64,000 nucleotides of DNA from Bacilliculturomica massiliensis (GCF_900605495.1 NZ_LR027603.1:1613997-1677996), one strand, 5' to 3'; shown: positions 17,406-25,460, counted from the first letter of the stretch. The notes: generated by a model not told the origin, from the letters alone. Translations and numbers: made by a program.

Positions 17406-18545
17406 TCACAGGACGATCAGATCGTCCGGCAGCGCCGAAAGCCGGCGGCAGCCCTTATCCGTCACTTCGTAACAGTCGCAGGCCGTGACTCCGACGCCGT
17501 TTCTCAGCGTCAGACAGGGATGCAGGTTGATGCGCATTCCCTCCCTGAGCAGGAGATCGCTGCCGGCGGCCAGCATGGGACCTTCCGACATGTCCAGTCC
17601 CTGTCCGTGTCCCATAATGCCTGTAAACGGATTCTTCCAGTATCCGGCGTCCATCAGACAGCGGCTTACTTCCTGCGCCGCCGCGCCCGCTCTTTCGCCC
17701 GGGCGGATCAGTTTTTCCGCCTCCCGCCGGGCCAGAGTCAGCATTCGAAACGCACGTTTTACCTCTTCCGATGGTTCGCCAAGGGAGATCAGATGGGTGA
17801 TCTCTCCGTAGTATCCCCCGGAGCCTGCGATCTCAATCACCACGGAACAGAGATCTCCCTTTTCCCATTTATGGTCTTTCTGTATGGCCAGCGGCAGGGA
17901 CCGCTGCCTGGGCGCCGGTCCCGAACCGATCAGCCAGAACTGGTCTTCGCAGTCCAGCTTCTGCCCGTGACAGGATGCCTCCGCCACGGCTTCGATCTCC
18001 CTGCGCCCTTCCCGGACTCCTCTCAGGAATTTGGCGAATACAGATTCGTTCAGCTTGACGGCTTCACGGCACATGGCCAGCTCTTCCTGGCTCTTCACCA
18101 GTCTCACTTCCATCATGCTGTCGGTCAGATCCATCAGCGGCATGCCGTCCAGCGCCTCTTTCAGCGAGCCCGTAAACATCCGGGACATTTCGCCGCAGAG
18201 GGCGGGCCGCGATACGCCGTTGGATCTCAGAAATTGTCCCACGCACCTTCCGGGCTGCTTTTCGGCTTCCTCCGGCGGAATGCAGATCACCTGATCGATC
18301 AGGCCTCTCTCCCCCGCCGCTCTGGCGTTGCCTTCATTTCTGGCAAAGAAAGTGACCGGCCCGTCAAGAGGTATGACCAGAGACTCCGCAAAGACGGGAA
18401 CGTAGTAGTCGATCAGATACCGCATCCACCCCCGCTGTTCGATCCCGCAGCGGCCTTCCACGATCAGCGCGTCGGCGCCTTCGCTGCGCAGTACCTCCCG
18501 GACCCGCTTCTGTCTGCGCAGTATCTCCTGTGTTGAAATTCTCAA
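17406..18545 (-). CDS. Creatinase/M24-fold hydrolase with altered metal ligands
   Basis: 379 residues from a TTG start at 18545 with AAAGGA 9 bases upstream. The N-terminal creatinase-like domain (about 1-135) is followed by the pita-bread M24 domain. In metallo-aminopeptidases five residues (D, D, H, E, E) bind two metals. Here the equivalent motifs read VVIEIAG, GYYGEITH, GIMGHGQGLD, INLHPCL and VTACDCYE, i.e. E, E, H, H and C by eye. Only the catalytic His of the GHGQG motif is kept. That pattern recalls creatinase, which works without metal, so a C-N bond hydrolase of a small molecule is more likely than a peptidase. It is the last gene of the TRAP operon, so its substrate is probably what the transporter imports. 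Confidence 0.8.
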   Translation of the reverse strand: MRISTQEILRRQKRVREVLRSEGADALIVEGRCGIEQRGWMRYLIDYYVPVFAESLVIPLDGPVTFFARNEGNARAAGERGLIDQVICIPPEEAEKQPGRCVGQFLRSNGVSRPALCGEMSRMFTGSLKEALDGMPLMDLTDSMMEVRLVKSQEELAMCREAVKLNESVFAKFLRGVREGRREIEAVAEASCHGQKLDCEDQFWLIGSGPAPRQRSLPLAIQKDHKWEKGDLCSVVIEIAGSGGYYGEITHLISLGEPSEEVKRAFRMLTLARREAEKLIRPGERAGAAAQEVSRCLMDAGYWKNPFTGIMGHGQGLDMSEGPMLAAGSDLLLREGMRINLHPCLTLRNGVGVTACDCYEVTDKGCRRLSALPDDLIVL

Positions 18546-18565
18546 TGCAATTCATCCTTTCCCTG

Positions 18566-19846
18566 TTAGATAGCTCCCAGTACGGTAGGCAGCCACAGCG
18601 AGATCTGTGGGAAATAAGTCAGGAGCAGCAGCGCGATCATGCCCGCCACAAGGAAGGGCGCCAGCCGCGAGCAGATATCCTGCATGGTGATCTTCGCCAT
18701 GTTGCAGGCCACAAACAGGTTGGAACCCACCGGCGGCGTTACCTGTCCCACGGCGAAATTGGCGGTGATCAGCACGCCGAAAGCGTACAGATTCAGATCC
18801 AGCATCGTCACGATGGGCAGCAGGATCGGCAGCAGGATATAGAAGCCCGAGGCCGAATCCACAAAGCAGCCTGCCACCAGAAAGATGACGTTGAAGATCA
18901 GCAGCAGCAGATATTTGTTGTCCGTCACGGAAAGCAGCGCGCTGGACAGATCGGAGGCCACTCCTGATGTAGTCAGGATCCAGGTGAACACCCCGGCGCA
19001 GCCCATGATGAACATGACCACAGCCGATGTGACGCAGGAATCGATCATCAGGCGCCACAGCGCTTTCATATCGATCTCTCTGTAGATGAAGATCCCCACG
19101 ATCAGTCCGTACATAACCGCGATTCCCGCAGCCTCCGTGGGGGTGAAAAAGCCGCCGTAGATGCCGCCCAGAATGATCACCGGCATCAGCAGACCCCAGA
19201 AGGCGTCTTTAAACGTAGCCCACCTCTGAGCAGCCGACGCCTTTTCCTGACGGACGATGCCCTTGTCATTGCGGATCCCCCAAAGAGCGGCGATACAGTA
19301 AGCCACGCCCATGAGGATGCCGGGGATGACGCCCGCCATGAACATGCCGCCCACGGACACCTGGGCCAGCATTCCGTAGATAACGAACGGGATGCTTGGC
19401 GGTATGACCATGCCGATGCCGCCGGCAGAGGCCAGAAGCGCGGAAGCGTAATTCTTGGAATAGCCGCTGCTCACCATCGCCGGGATCAGCACGCCCCCCA
19501 GAGCGGCCACCGTGGCCGGACCGGATCCGGAGATCGCGGCGAAGAAGCAGGCTACCACCACCGTCACGATAGCCAGTCCACCCTTTTTATGCCCTACACA
19601 GGCGTTCACAAAAGCCACCAGCCGTTTCGATATGCCCGAGTAGTCCATGATCACGCCCGCCAGCACGAAAAACGGGATGGCCAGCAGAGTGAATTTCGCA
19701 ATGGAGGCGGACATCAGCGTGGGCAGACCGGAGAGGTCGAATCCGCAGTACATGATCCCCACCACCGCAGCCAGCCCCATGGAAGCCGCAACAGGAATAT
19801 TGCACAGCAGAAGAACAAAGAAACTTCCTAATAAAATAAGCGCCAT
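18566..19846 (-). CDS. dctM: TRAP transporter large membrane subunit (DctM family)
   Basis: 426 residues, the standard DctM length, with about twelve membrane helices, the N-terminal NIPVAASMG and the conserved GSGPATVAALG stretch near residue 105. DctM forms the sodium-driven channel of a TRAP transporter, taking the substrate from the DctP binding protein. The ATG at 19846 directly follows the DctQ stop, giving translational coupling. TRAP systems carry carboxylates, 2-oxo and hydroxy acids or some amino acids, which fits the oxidases and aminotransferase nearby. Confidence 0.95.
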   Translation of the reverse strand: MALILLGSFFVLLLCNIPVAASMGLAAVVGIMYCGFDLSGLPTLMSASIAKFTLLAIPFFVLAGVIMDYSGISKRLVAFVNACVGHKKGGLAIVTVVVACFFAAISGSGPATVAALGGVLIPAMVSSGYSKNYASALLASAGGIGMVIPPSIPFVIYGMLAQVSVGGMFMAGVIPGILMGVAYCIAALWGIRNDKGIVRQEKASAAQRWATFKDAFWGLLMPVIILGGIYGGFFTPTEAAGIAVMYGLIVGIFIYREIDMKALWRLMIDSCVTSAVVMFIMGCAGVFTWILTTSGVASDLSSALLSVTDNKYLLLLIFNVIFLVAGCFVDSASGFYILLPILLPIVTMLDLNLYAFGVLITANFAVGQVTPPVGSNLFVACNMAKITMQDICSRLAPFLVAGMIALLLLTYFPQISLWLPTVLGAI

Positions 19847-19847
19847 G

Positions 19848-20342
19848 TTACGCCTCCTTTCTCAGCTTATGTACTTCGTTCCACTCCCGCAGACCAGCCT
19901 GGATGGAACGGATGAAGATGAACACTGCGCCGCAGGGAAGGGACATCCCCGAAAACGCCGCCGAGATCTGAAGGCCCGGCATGACCTGGCCGTGGGCCAG
20001 CTGATTCTGCACCATGCCCACGCCTTCGTAGAACAGCAGCGCCGCAAAAGCGGCGGAGCACACCATGGCAAACAGGACAACGATCTCCTTAGGCACTCCG
20101 TGCAGCTTATCTGTCAGGATGTTGAGCCCCGTGTGGGACGCCCTTTTATACCCACAGGAAATGCCCAGCATGGTCACCCAGATAAAGATGAGCACGGTCA
20201 GCTCTTCCGTGTAGGAAAAGGGGGTCTGCGGAAGCAGAAACCGGCAGACCACGTTGAAGAAATTCATGATCACCATGATCAGCATCCCGATCGCCATTCC
20301 TGCTTCCTCTATCTTGTCGAATACAAGAAATATGTATTTCAT
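19848..20342 (-). CDS. dctQ: TRAP transporter small membrane subunit (DctQ family)
   Basis: 164 residues with four predicted helices (about 12-33, 47-65, 85-105, 125-147) and the typical RFLLPQTPFSYTEELTVLIFIW segment divided over helices 1-2. DctQ binds DctM in the membrane. ATG at 20342 has GGGGGATG upstream. The gene lies 20 bases after dctP and abuts dctM. Confidence 0.92.
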   Translation of the reverse strand: MKYIFLVFDKIEEAGMAIGMLIMVIMNFFNVVCRFLLPQTPFSYTEELTVLIFIWVTMLGISCGYKRASHTGLNILTDKLHGVPKEIVVLFAMVCSAAFAALLFYEGVGMVQNQLAHGQVMPGLQISAAFSGMSLPCGAVFIFIRSIQAGLREWNEVHKLRKEA

Positions 20343-20362
20343 TTCACATCCCCCGTCATTAA

Positions 20363-21388
20363 CTAAAACGTATAGCCGAACTCAGCGAAGAGATCCTCTC
20401 CGATGGTGTCCTTGTACTGCTCGTAGATGGGCTTGACCGCTTCCTTGAAGGCGGCGATCTCGTCGGCAGACAGCTCTGTTACGGTCAGGTCGTAATCCGC
20501 CAGCTTGGCCTTGCAGTCGTCGTAGGCTTTTCTCGCGGCTTCCTTCTGCACGACCATGGCTTCTTTTCCGGTCTCTTCAAACAGCGTCTTTTCCTCGTCG
20601 GTCAGGCTGTCCCACAGCTTTTCGCTGGCGGAGAAGATGACCGGGTCGTAGGAGTAGTTCCAGATCGTCATGTTTTTCACGACTTCGCAGGTGTTCTGCG
20701 TCACCAGCAGATCCAGGGTGTTTTCGCAGCCGTCCAGCGCGCCCTGCTGCAGGGAGGTGTAAACTTCAGACTGGTTCATGGAAACGGGGTCCGCTCCCAG
20801 AGCCTTGAACAGGTTCACGTACATTTCGATTCCCGGAACACGCAGCTTCAGGCCCTTCAGGTCCGCCGGGCTCTTGATCTGCGTCTTGTTGTTAACGATC
20901 TGCCGGTAGCCGCTCTCGCCGATGCCCAGGCACACGGCGCCGGAATTGGACACCAGCTCCTTCATGGCCTCGCCGCCTGCTCCGTCCATGATCTTATCCA
21001 CCTCGTCATAGGAGGACATCAGCCACGGGAACGTGGGCGCCGCCAGCTTGGGCTCCACGGAGGACCACAGCAGCGCGTCCTGCATGTGAAGGTCGATGAC
21101 GCCCTGCTGAAGCATCTCGATGCTTCCCACCTGATTTCCGCCGGAGAGCTGGTCGTTTCCGTAGATGGTGATCGTATATTTTCCGTCCGTTTTCTCCTCG
21201 ATGGTCTTGGCAAAATACTCAGCGCCGGCGTACCACGAGCTGGTATCCGGCACCGCCGTACTCAGCTTGAGATCCACGGGTTTGCTGCTTCCGCCGTCGC
21301 CGCCGGCGCTTCCGCCGTCACCGCCGCATCCGGCCAGTCCCACTGCCAGCGTCAGTCCTATGAGTAGTGCGATTCCTTTTTTTAACAT
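20363..21388 (-). CDS. dctP: TRAP transporter substrate-binding lipoprotein (DctP family)
   Basis: The ATG at 21388 is preferred to the one at 21394 because GAGGAGG then sits at normal spacing. The 341-residue protein begins with a lipoprotein signal ending LAVGLAGC, so it would be tethered to the outer face of the membrane, as expected in a monoderm. The DctP fold is visible: PDTSSWYAGAEYFAKTIEEK, GSIEMLQQGVIDL and the substrate-arginine region LKGLKLRVPGIEMY near residue 175. It captures a small organic anion for DctQM. A sigma-54 site about 90 bases upstream implies induction by the nearby activator. Confidence 0.94.
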   Translation of the reverse strand: MLKKGIALLIGLTLAVGLAGCGGDGGSAGGDGGSSKPVDLKLSTAVPDTSSWYAGAEYFAKTIEEKTDGKYTITIYGNDQLSGGNQVGSIEMLQQGVIDLHMQDALLWSSVEPKLAAPTFPWLMSSYDEVDKIMDGAGGEAMKELVSNSGAVCLGIGESGYRQIVNNKTQIKSPADLKGLKLRVPGIEMYVNLFKALGADPVSMNQSEVYTSLQQGALDGCENTLDLLVTQNTCEVVKNMTIWNYSYDPVIFSASEKLWDSLTDEEKTLFEETGKEAMVVQKEAARKAYDDCKAKLADYDLTVTELSADEIAAFKEAVKPIYEQYKDTIGEDLFAEFGYTF

Positions 21389-21470
21389 AACCATTCCTCC
21401 TCATTCTCTGTCTTTCAAAGACCTCTCAGATTTCTGTTGATCCAGCCTTTTCCGGCTTTGAATTTGGTAA

Positions 21471-21490
21471 TACGCATAATCCGTGCCAAC
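21471..21490 (-). promoter_or_regulatory. Sigma-54 (-24/-12) promoter of the TRAP operon
   Basis: Minus strand GTTGGCACGGATTATGCGTA: consensus TGGCACG, N4, ATGC, with GG (21486-21487) and GC (21474-21475) exactly 10 bases apart. It lies 85 bases before the dctP start. Confidence 0.85.
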
Positions 21491-21548
21491 GGACCTTCAA
21501 GGGCAAAAGCCTTTAAAATGCACTGGTATTCCCGGAGAGCAATAAAAA

Positions 21549-21592
21549 AAGAGCAACAACTCTTGCGTCTCTTGCGCCAGAGTTGTTGCTCT
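21549..21592 (-). terminator. Terminator after the methyltransferase gene; possible activator-binding repeat
   Basis: Minus strand GAGCAACAACTC pairs with GAGTTGTTGCTC around CTTGCG-type repeats and is followed by seven T. The sequence, its A/T tract and the neighbouring TTCCCGGAGA box (21529-21538) match the region 14164-14229. Confidence 0.8.
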
Positions 21593-21660
21593 ATTCTTCT
21601 GTGATCACACCGTATCTTTTCAATTTAACGCCGATTCCGGCGGCTTCTCACCCGTGTTTC

Positions 21661-22410
21661 TCACTGCTCCTTTACGGCCACCGCCTGGATCCTCCGGTAG
21701 TCGGCCACCCATTCGTCTCCATTCCAAAGCCGGGAACGCAACACTTCCTCCATGGCCCTGAGGATCCGCTCCCGCTCTTCCTGTGAAAATCTGCCCAGAT
21801 CCTCTGTAAAGAATTGGACCACCCAGTTTCTCAGACCCTTTTCTCCGTCGCTCAGAGGCGTAGGTCTGTCGTACTCCAGAATGCGGCGCACTGACATTCC
21901 CTCCTCCTCCAAAAGTCTCCGGTATTCCCCGGTCTCCGGGAAAAAAAAGGGGGAATGATAGACCATTCCTCTGGCCTTCATCTCAGCGCTGAACGCCTCC
22001 TGGATCGCCTGGATGTTTCCCGCCGCTCCGAATTCACAGACCAGCGCGCCGCCCTTTTTCAGCGCCTTCTTCACGCTGCGGATCAGCTTGCGCTGATCGG
22101 GGATCCAGTGAAATACAGCGTTGGAAAAGATCGTGTCGAACCGGTCTTCCCAGGGAAGGGCAGCTGCGTCTCCCACGTAAAATTCCAGCTCCGGCTCGTT
22201 CTCCCTCGCTTTTTCCACCATGCTCTCCGATGAATCCAGACCGATCACCCTGGCTCCTCCCGCGGCCAGTTCCCGGGTCAGAGCTCCGGTCCCGCAGCCC
22301 AGATCCAATATGGTCTGATCCGCCTCTCTGTTTACAAATTCCAGCAGCTGTTCTCCGTATTTCGCCACGAACAGGTGCTTGTTCTGATACATCTCTGCGT
22401 TCCACTGCAT
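21661..22410 (-). CDS. SAM-dependent methyltransferase, trans-aconitate methyltransferase-like
   Basis: 249 residues with the class I SAM motifs: motif I ILDLGCGTGALTRELA near residue 34, the acidic loop VIGLDSS near 56, GDAAALPW near 80 and FHWIPDQRKLIRSV near 98. The N-terminus (WNAEMYQNKHLFVAKYGEQLL) and the C-terminal region resemble trans-aconitate 2-methyltransferases, which esterify a carboxylate. It has its own sigma-54 site upstream and a terminator downstream, so it is one gene in the same probable regulon as the TRAP transporter. Whether it methylates the imported acid or a by-product is unknown. Confidence 0.85.
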   Translation of the reverse strand: MQWNAEMYQNKHLFVAKYGEQLLEFVNREADQTILDLGCGTGALTRELAAGGARVIGLDSSESMVEKARENEPELEFYVGDAAALPWEDRFDTIFSNAVFHWIPDQRKLIRSVKKALKKGGALVCEFGAAGNIQAIQEAFSAEMKARGMVYHSPFFFPETGEYRRLLEEEGMSVRRILEYDRPTPLSDGEKGLRNWVVQFFTEDLGRFSQEERERILRAMEEVLRSRLWNGDEWVADYRRIQAVAVKEQ

Positions 22411-22482
22411 CTTTTTTCCTCCTCTGCGCCCATGCGCGTCCTTCCGCCCCGCCCCTCCGGCGGGAACCGTCCGGTTTTTTTA

Positions 22483-22502
22483 TACGCATTTTTTGTGCCA
22501 AT
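22483..22502 (-). promoter_or_regulatory. Sigma-54 (-24/-12) promoter of the methyltransferase
   Basis: Minus strand ATTGGCACAAAAAATGCGTA: GG (22498-22499) and GC (22486-22487) are 10 bases apart; TGGCACA-N4-ATGC. The -12 region ATGCGTA is identical to that of the TRAP promoter. It lies about 75 bases before the ATG at 22410. Confidence 0.8.
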
Positions 22503-22564
22503 CAGCGGAGGCTCAGACCCTGCTGCCCGAAAAATCTCACGCAGACGCTGCGGAGGGCAGCGGA

Positions 22565-23743
22565 TCAGTGATGGAACAGCCGGATCCCTGTAAAGGCCAT
22601 GACCATTCCGTACTTGTCGCAGCACTGAATCACCACGTCGTCTCTCACGGAACCGCCCGGCTCAGCCACATAGCACACGCCGCTTTTGTGCGCCCGCTCG
22701 ATATTGTCGCTGAAGGGGAAGAACGCGTCCGAACCCAGCGTTACGCCCGTCAGCTGATCCAGCCACGCGCGCTTTTCCTCCCGTGTGAAGACCGGCGGCT
22801 GCTCGCTGAACACCTTCTGCCAGGCGCCGTCCGCCAGCACGTCCATGTACTCGTCGCCGATATAGGTGTCGATGGCGTTGTCCCTGTCAGGACGGCGGAT
22901 ATCGTCCAGAAACGGCAGATCCAGCACCTGCGGCGCCTGACGCAGGAACCAGTTGTCGGCTTTCTGTCCGGCCAGTCTGGTGCAGTGCACCCGCGACTGC
23001 TGTCCGGCTCCGATGCCGATGGCCTGTCCGCCCTTGACAAAGCAGACGGAATTGGACTGCGTGTATTTCAGCGTGATCAGCGCGATCTTCATGTCCATCC
23101 GCGCTTCCTCCGGGAGCTCTCTGTTTTTCGTCACGATCTCCGACAGCAGCGCGTCGTCGATGGCAAGCTCCTGGCGTCCCTGTTCAAAGGTGACGCCGAA
23201 GACCTCCTTGTGCTCCAGCGGCGCGGGCCTGTAATTTTCATCGATCTGAATGACGCAGTAATTGCCCTTTTTCTTCTGTTTCAGAAGCGCCAGCGCTTCC
23301 TCCGTGTAGCCCGGCGCGATGATCCCGTCTGAGACCTCGCCTTTGATGTAACGGGCGGTAGACTCGTCGCACACGTCAGACAGGGCGATAAAATCGCCGA
23401 AAGAGGACATCCGATCGGCTCCTCTGGCCCTTATGTAGGCGCAGGCCAGCGGCGAAAGCGTCTCTCCCTCTTCCACCCAGTAGATCTTCCGCAGCGTATC
23501 GTCCAGCGGCAGTCCCACCGCCGCGCCGGCGGGAGAGACGTGTTTGAAGGAGGTGGCCGCCGGAAGCCCGGTGGCCTGCTTCAGTTCTCTCACCAGCTGC
23601 CAGCCGTTGAAGGCGTCCAGAAAATTTATGTAGCCCGGCCGGCCGTTGAGCACCTGGATCGGGAGATCGCTCCCGTCGGCCACATAGATCCTGGACGGCT
23701 TCTGATTGGGGTTGCATCCGTATTTTAATTCCAGTTCTTTCAT
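22565..23743 (-). CDS. Stand-alone AICAR formyltransferase (PurH C-terminal domain type)
   Basis: 392 residues from the ATG at 23743 with AAAGGGA upstream. The sequence matches only the AICAR transformylase part of PurH: KYGCNPNQKPS, NGRPGYINFLDA, SFKHVSPAGAAVGLPL (with the catalytic KH pair), YTQSNSVCFVKGGQAIGIG and GSDAFFPFSDN. The fused PurH N-terminal IMP cyclohydrolase domain is absent. It converts AICAR and 10-formyl-THF to FAICAR. The missing cyclohydrolase step is supplied by the PurO-type gene 25 bases upstream, so the two together replace PurH. Confidence 0.92.
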   Translation of the reverse strand: MKELELKYGCNPNQKPSRIYVADGSDLPIQVLNGRPGYINFLDAFNGWQLVRELKQATGLPAATSFKHVSPAGAAVGLPLDDTLRKIYWVEEGETLSPLACAYIRARGADRMSSFGDFIALSDVCDESTARYIKGEVSDGIIAPGYTEEALALLKQKKKGNYCVIQIDENYRPAPLEHKEVFGVTFEQGRQELAIDDALLSEIVTKNRELPEEARMDMKIALITLKYTQSNSVCFVKGGQAIGIGAGQQSRVHCTRLAGQKADNWFLRQAPQVLDLPFLDDIRRPDRDNAIDTYIGDEYMDVLADGAWQKVFSEQPPVFTREEKRAWLDQLTGVTLGSDAFFPFSDNIERAHKSGVCYVAEPGGSVRDDVVIQCCDKYGMVMAFTGIRLFHH

Positions 23744-23768
23744 CGCAGTTACCATTCCCTTTCCGACT

Positions 23769-24482
23769 CTACTTATTTTTGTTGATGATGCGCGTGCGGT
23801 ACGAGCCGTCGGCAATATCGATATAGCGCACAAACAGAGATACCTTATTATCGCCGTTCAGAGAATCCCAGAGCATGTCCGCGAAAGCGTCCATATCGTC
23901 GGGGATCTCCACCAGTTTGGGCTCTCCCTCAAAACTGGGAAGCGGACTGCCGTCGCCCACATAAGTGTGGATGAAGCGTCCCTCTCCCGCTGCGCAGTTA
24001 TTGTAAGCAAAGGTATAGCGGTTGCACTGCGCGGGATTTCCATTGTCGCTTTTCAGAATGGACATGGCATAGCTGAATTTCCCGTCCTCCACATGCAGAA
24101 CGCCGGAAATACGCGGCGTGTAATTAGGGGCGTCCGGTTCGAATTCTCTGCTGCGCAGGCTCTGCTCAAAGGTGAGCTGATGATCCAGCCCATCGTAGAT
24201 CGTGTCGGTCTGATCGCCGTTGGTCACGATGGTCTTATTGCCCAGCACCCGCACCGGCGCGTAAATGATCAGACTGGGATCGGCCAGCTTCTCAGGGTCG
24301 AAAGCCTGGGTACGGATCCCCTGCCCGTCCTCCACAAAGACGCGGTTGCGGCTGTTTTCGCTTCTGCCCATGATAAAATAGGCGGCGGCCGCTTTTTTTC
24401 CGTCTGCGGAACGGCCGATCACGATCCCTCTTCCCGGATAAGAATTCCCTTTCAGCTCTTTTTCCAGCGAAATCATTTCCAT
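23769..24482 (-). CDS. purO: PurO-type IMP cyclohydrolase
   Basis: 237 residues from ATG 24482 with GAAGGAG 7 bases upstream (next ATG 24476). The N-terminal GNSYPGRGIVIGRSADG followed by AAYFIMGRSENSRNR is typical of the archaeal-type IMP cyclohydrolase family (PF07826), an Ntn-hydrolase-like fold unrelated to PurH. It closes FAICAR to IMP, the last step of purine synthesis. In the archaea PurO follows a separate formyl-transfer enzyme; here it precedes a bacterial AICAR formyltransferase, with which it surely forms a functional pair. Confidence 0.88.
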   Translation of the reverse strand: MEMISLEKELKGNSYPGRGIVIGRSADGKKAAAAYFIMGRSENSRNRVFVEDGQGIRTQAFDPEKLADPSLIIYAPVRVLGNKTIVTNGDQTDTIYDGLDHQLTFEQSLRSREFEPDAPNYTPRISGVLHVEDGKFSYAMSILKSDNGNPAQCNRYTFAYNNCAAGEGRFIHTYVGDGSPLPSFEGEPKLVEIPDDMDAFADMLWDSLNGDNKVSLFVRYIDIADGSYRTRIINKNK

Positions 24483-24627
24483 TCTCTTTTCTCCTTCCAT
24501 CGCAGGTCTTGTTTGATCCTCTGCTGTTTTCCTGTAGATTCTCGTCTTTTATCAGTTTAAAAAGTTTCCTTTGGAAACACATTTGCAGTCCACGCCCGCC
24601 CCTTTCACAGGGCCGGCTCTTTTGACT

Positions 24628-25044
24628 TTATTCCGAAGGCAGCGCCCGGTGTCCCAGTCCGATGACCACCTCGTTGAGGTAGAGCAGACCGATGCTCATG
24701 AAAATGCACACGCTCAGGTGCTCGCCTTTGCGGCAGACGGCGATCTTGCCTCCGCCGTTCAGGCCCGTGGCCTTGGTGATGATCTGCGTCAGCGCCTCTC
24801 TTGTGGCTCCGGCGATGGCGCCGTCCTCCACGTGACAGTCTCTGGTCACGCCGCTCTTTTTCGATGCGATGATCGCCCGTTCTATGATCAGATGGATCGA
24901 ATTGACCACATCTCCTCCGATGTCCACCGCCACGCCCCTGATCCCCTGCTCCGCCAGCCTGCCGATCAGCTGTTCCTCCTCGGCCCTCGTGGGTGTGATC
25001 GCCACCCTGACGGCGGCCCTGGCTATGTCCGTGCTTCCGTTCAT
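24628..25044 (-). CDS. hutP: HutP-family RNA-binding antiterminator
   Basis: 138 residues from ATG 25044 with AGGAGGAG upstream. It matches B. subtilis HutP in length and key stretches: the helix AIIASKKSGV, the REAL segment and the C-terminal GLGHR, where the histidines bind Mg2+ in HutP. HutP, activated by L-histidine and Mg2+, binds NAG-triplet RNA and prevents termination in histidine-utilisation operons. No hut gene lies in the window. It is followed at 145 bases by the purO pair. Whether it controls purine genes or a distant hut operon cannot be told here. Confidence 0.87.
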   Translation of the reverse strand: MNGSTDIARAAVRVAITPTRAEEEQLIGRLAEQGIRGVAVDIGGDVVNSIHLIIERAIIASKKSGVTRDCHVEDGAIAGATREALTQIITKATGLNGGGKIAVCRKGEHLSVCIFMSIGLLYLNEVVIGLGHRALPSE

Positions 25045-25222
25045 TTCTTTCTCCTCCTGTCCTGCCAGAGGGCCTTCCGCCGAAACGCCGCATCCTGCTT
25101 CTTTCGTCGGAAACGCCTGCCTCTGCCGCTCTGCCGCGGTCTCCTGCCTGCTATATTGTACCACATGAACTGCCGTAAATCTTGCGAATTATTTAAAATG
25201 GGAACATTTTCACAGCTTTTCT

Positions 25223-25252
25223 TGTCCAATTATCAGCGGCTGTGATATAATG
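25223..25252 (+). promoter_or_regulatory. Sigma-70 promoter of the PBP gene
   Basis: TTGTCC (25223-25228), 18 bases, TATAAT (25247-25252). It implies a leader of about 200 bases before the PBP start. Confidence 0.65.
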
Positions 25253-25261
25253 TAACGTGAT

Positions 25262-25455
25262 TATGCCGCGAAAGTTCAACGGATGCGGCGTATTGAGATT
25301 ACCCATGAAAGCCTGATTCAAGCGCATTTTGGAACAATAAGGTGAAATTCCCCGACTGGCAGACGGCTTTTTTTCCGCTGCCGGATCTTGTTTTGCAGAC
25401 AGGATGGATTTTCAGACTAATCCTGCGCATTTTGAACCATAATGAAAGTAGGTGA
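25262..25455 (+). other. Long PBP leader with an FMN-riboswitch-like string and a direct repeat
   Basis: The leader contains AAGGTGAAATTCCCCGACTGG (25340-25360), close to the AGGGTGAAATTCCC-GACCGG start of FMN riboswitches, and later CAGACAGGATGG, vaguely like the FMN GTCCGGATG end. The middle helices are not recognisable. GCGCATTTTGGAACAATAA and GCGCATTTTGAACCATAAT form a direct repeat at its borders. Confidence 0.25.
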
Positions 25456-25460
25456 TCGTT

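Noticed and set aside
22516-22563. Terminator after the AICAR formyltransferase gene
   Set aside because: GCTGCCC/GGGCAGC can pair over a large loop, but no T run follows and it overlaps the methyltransferase control region.
25340-25440. FMN riboswitch before the PBP gene
   Set aside because: Only the first conserved string fits. The remaining helices and core strings are missing or shifted, and the gene is unrelated to flavin.
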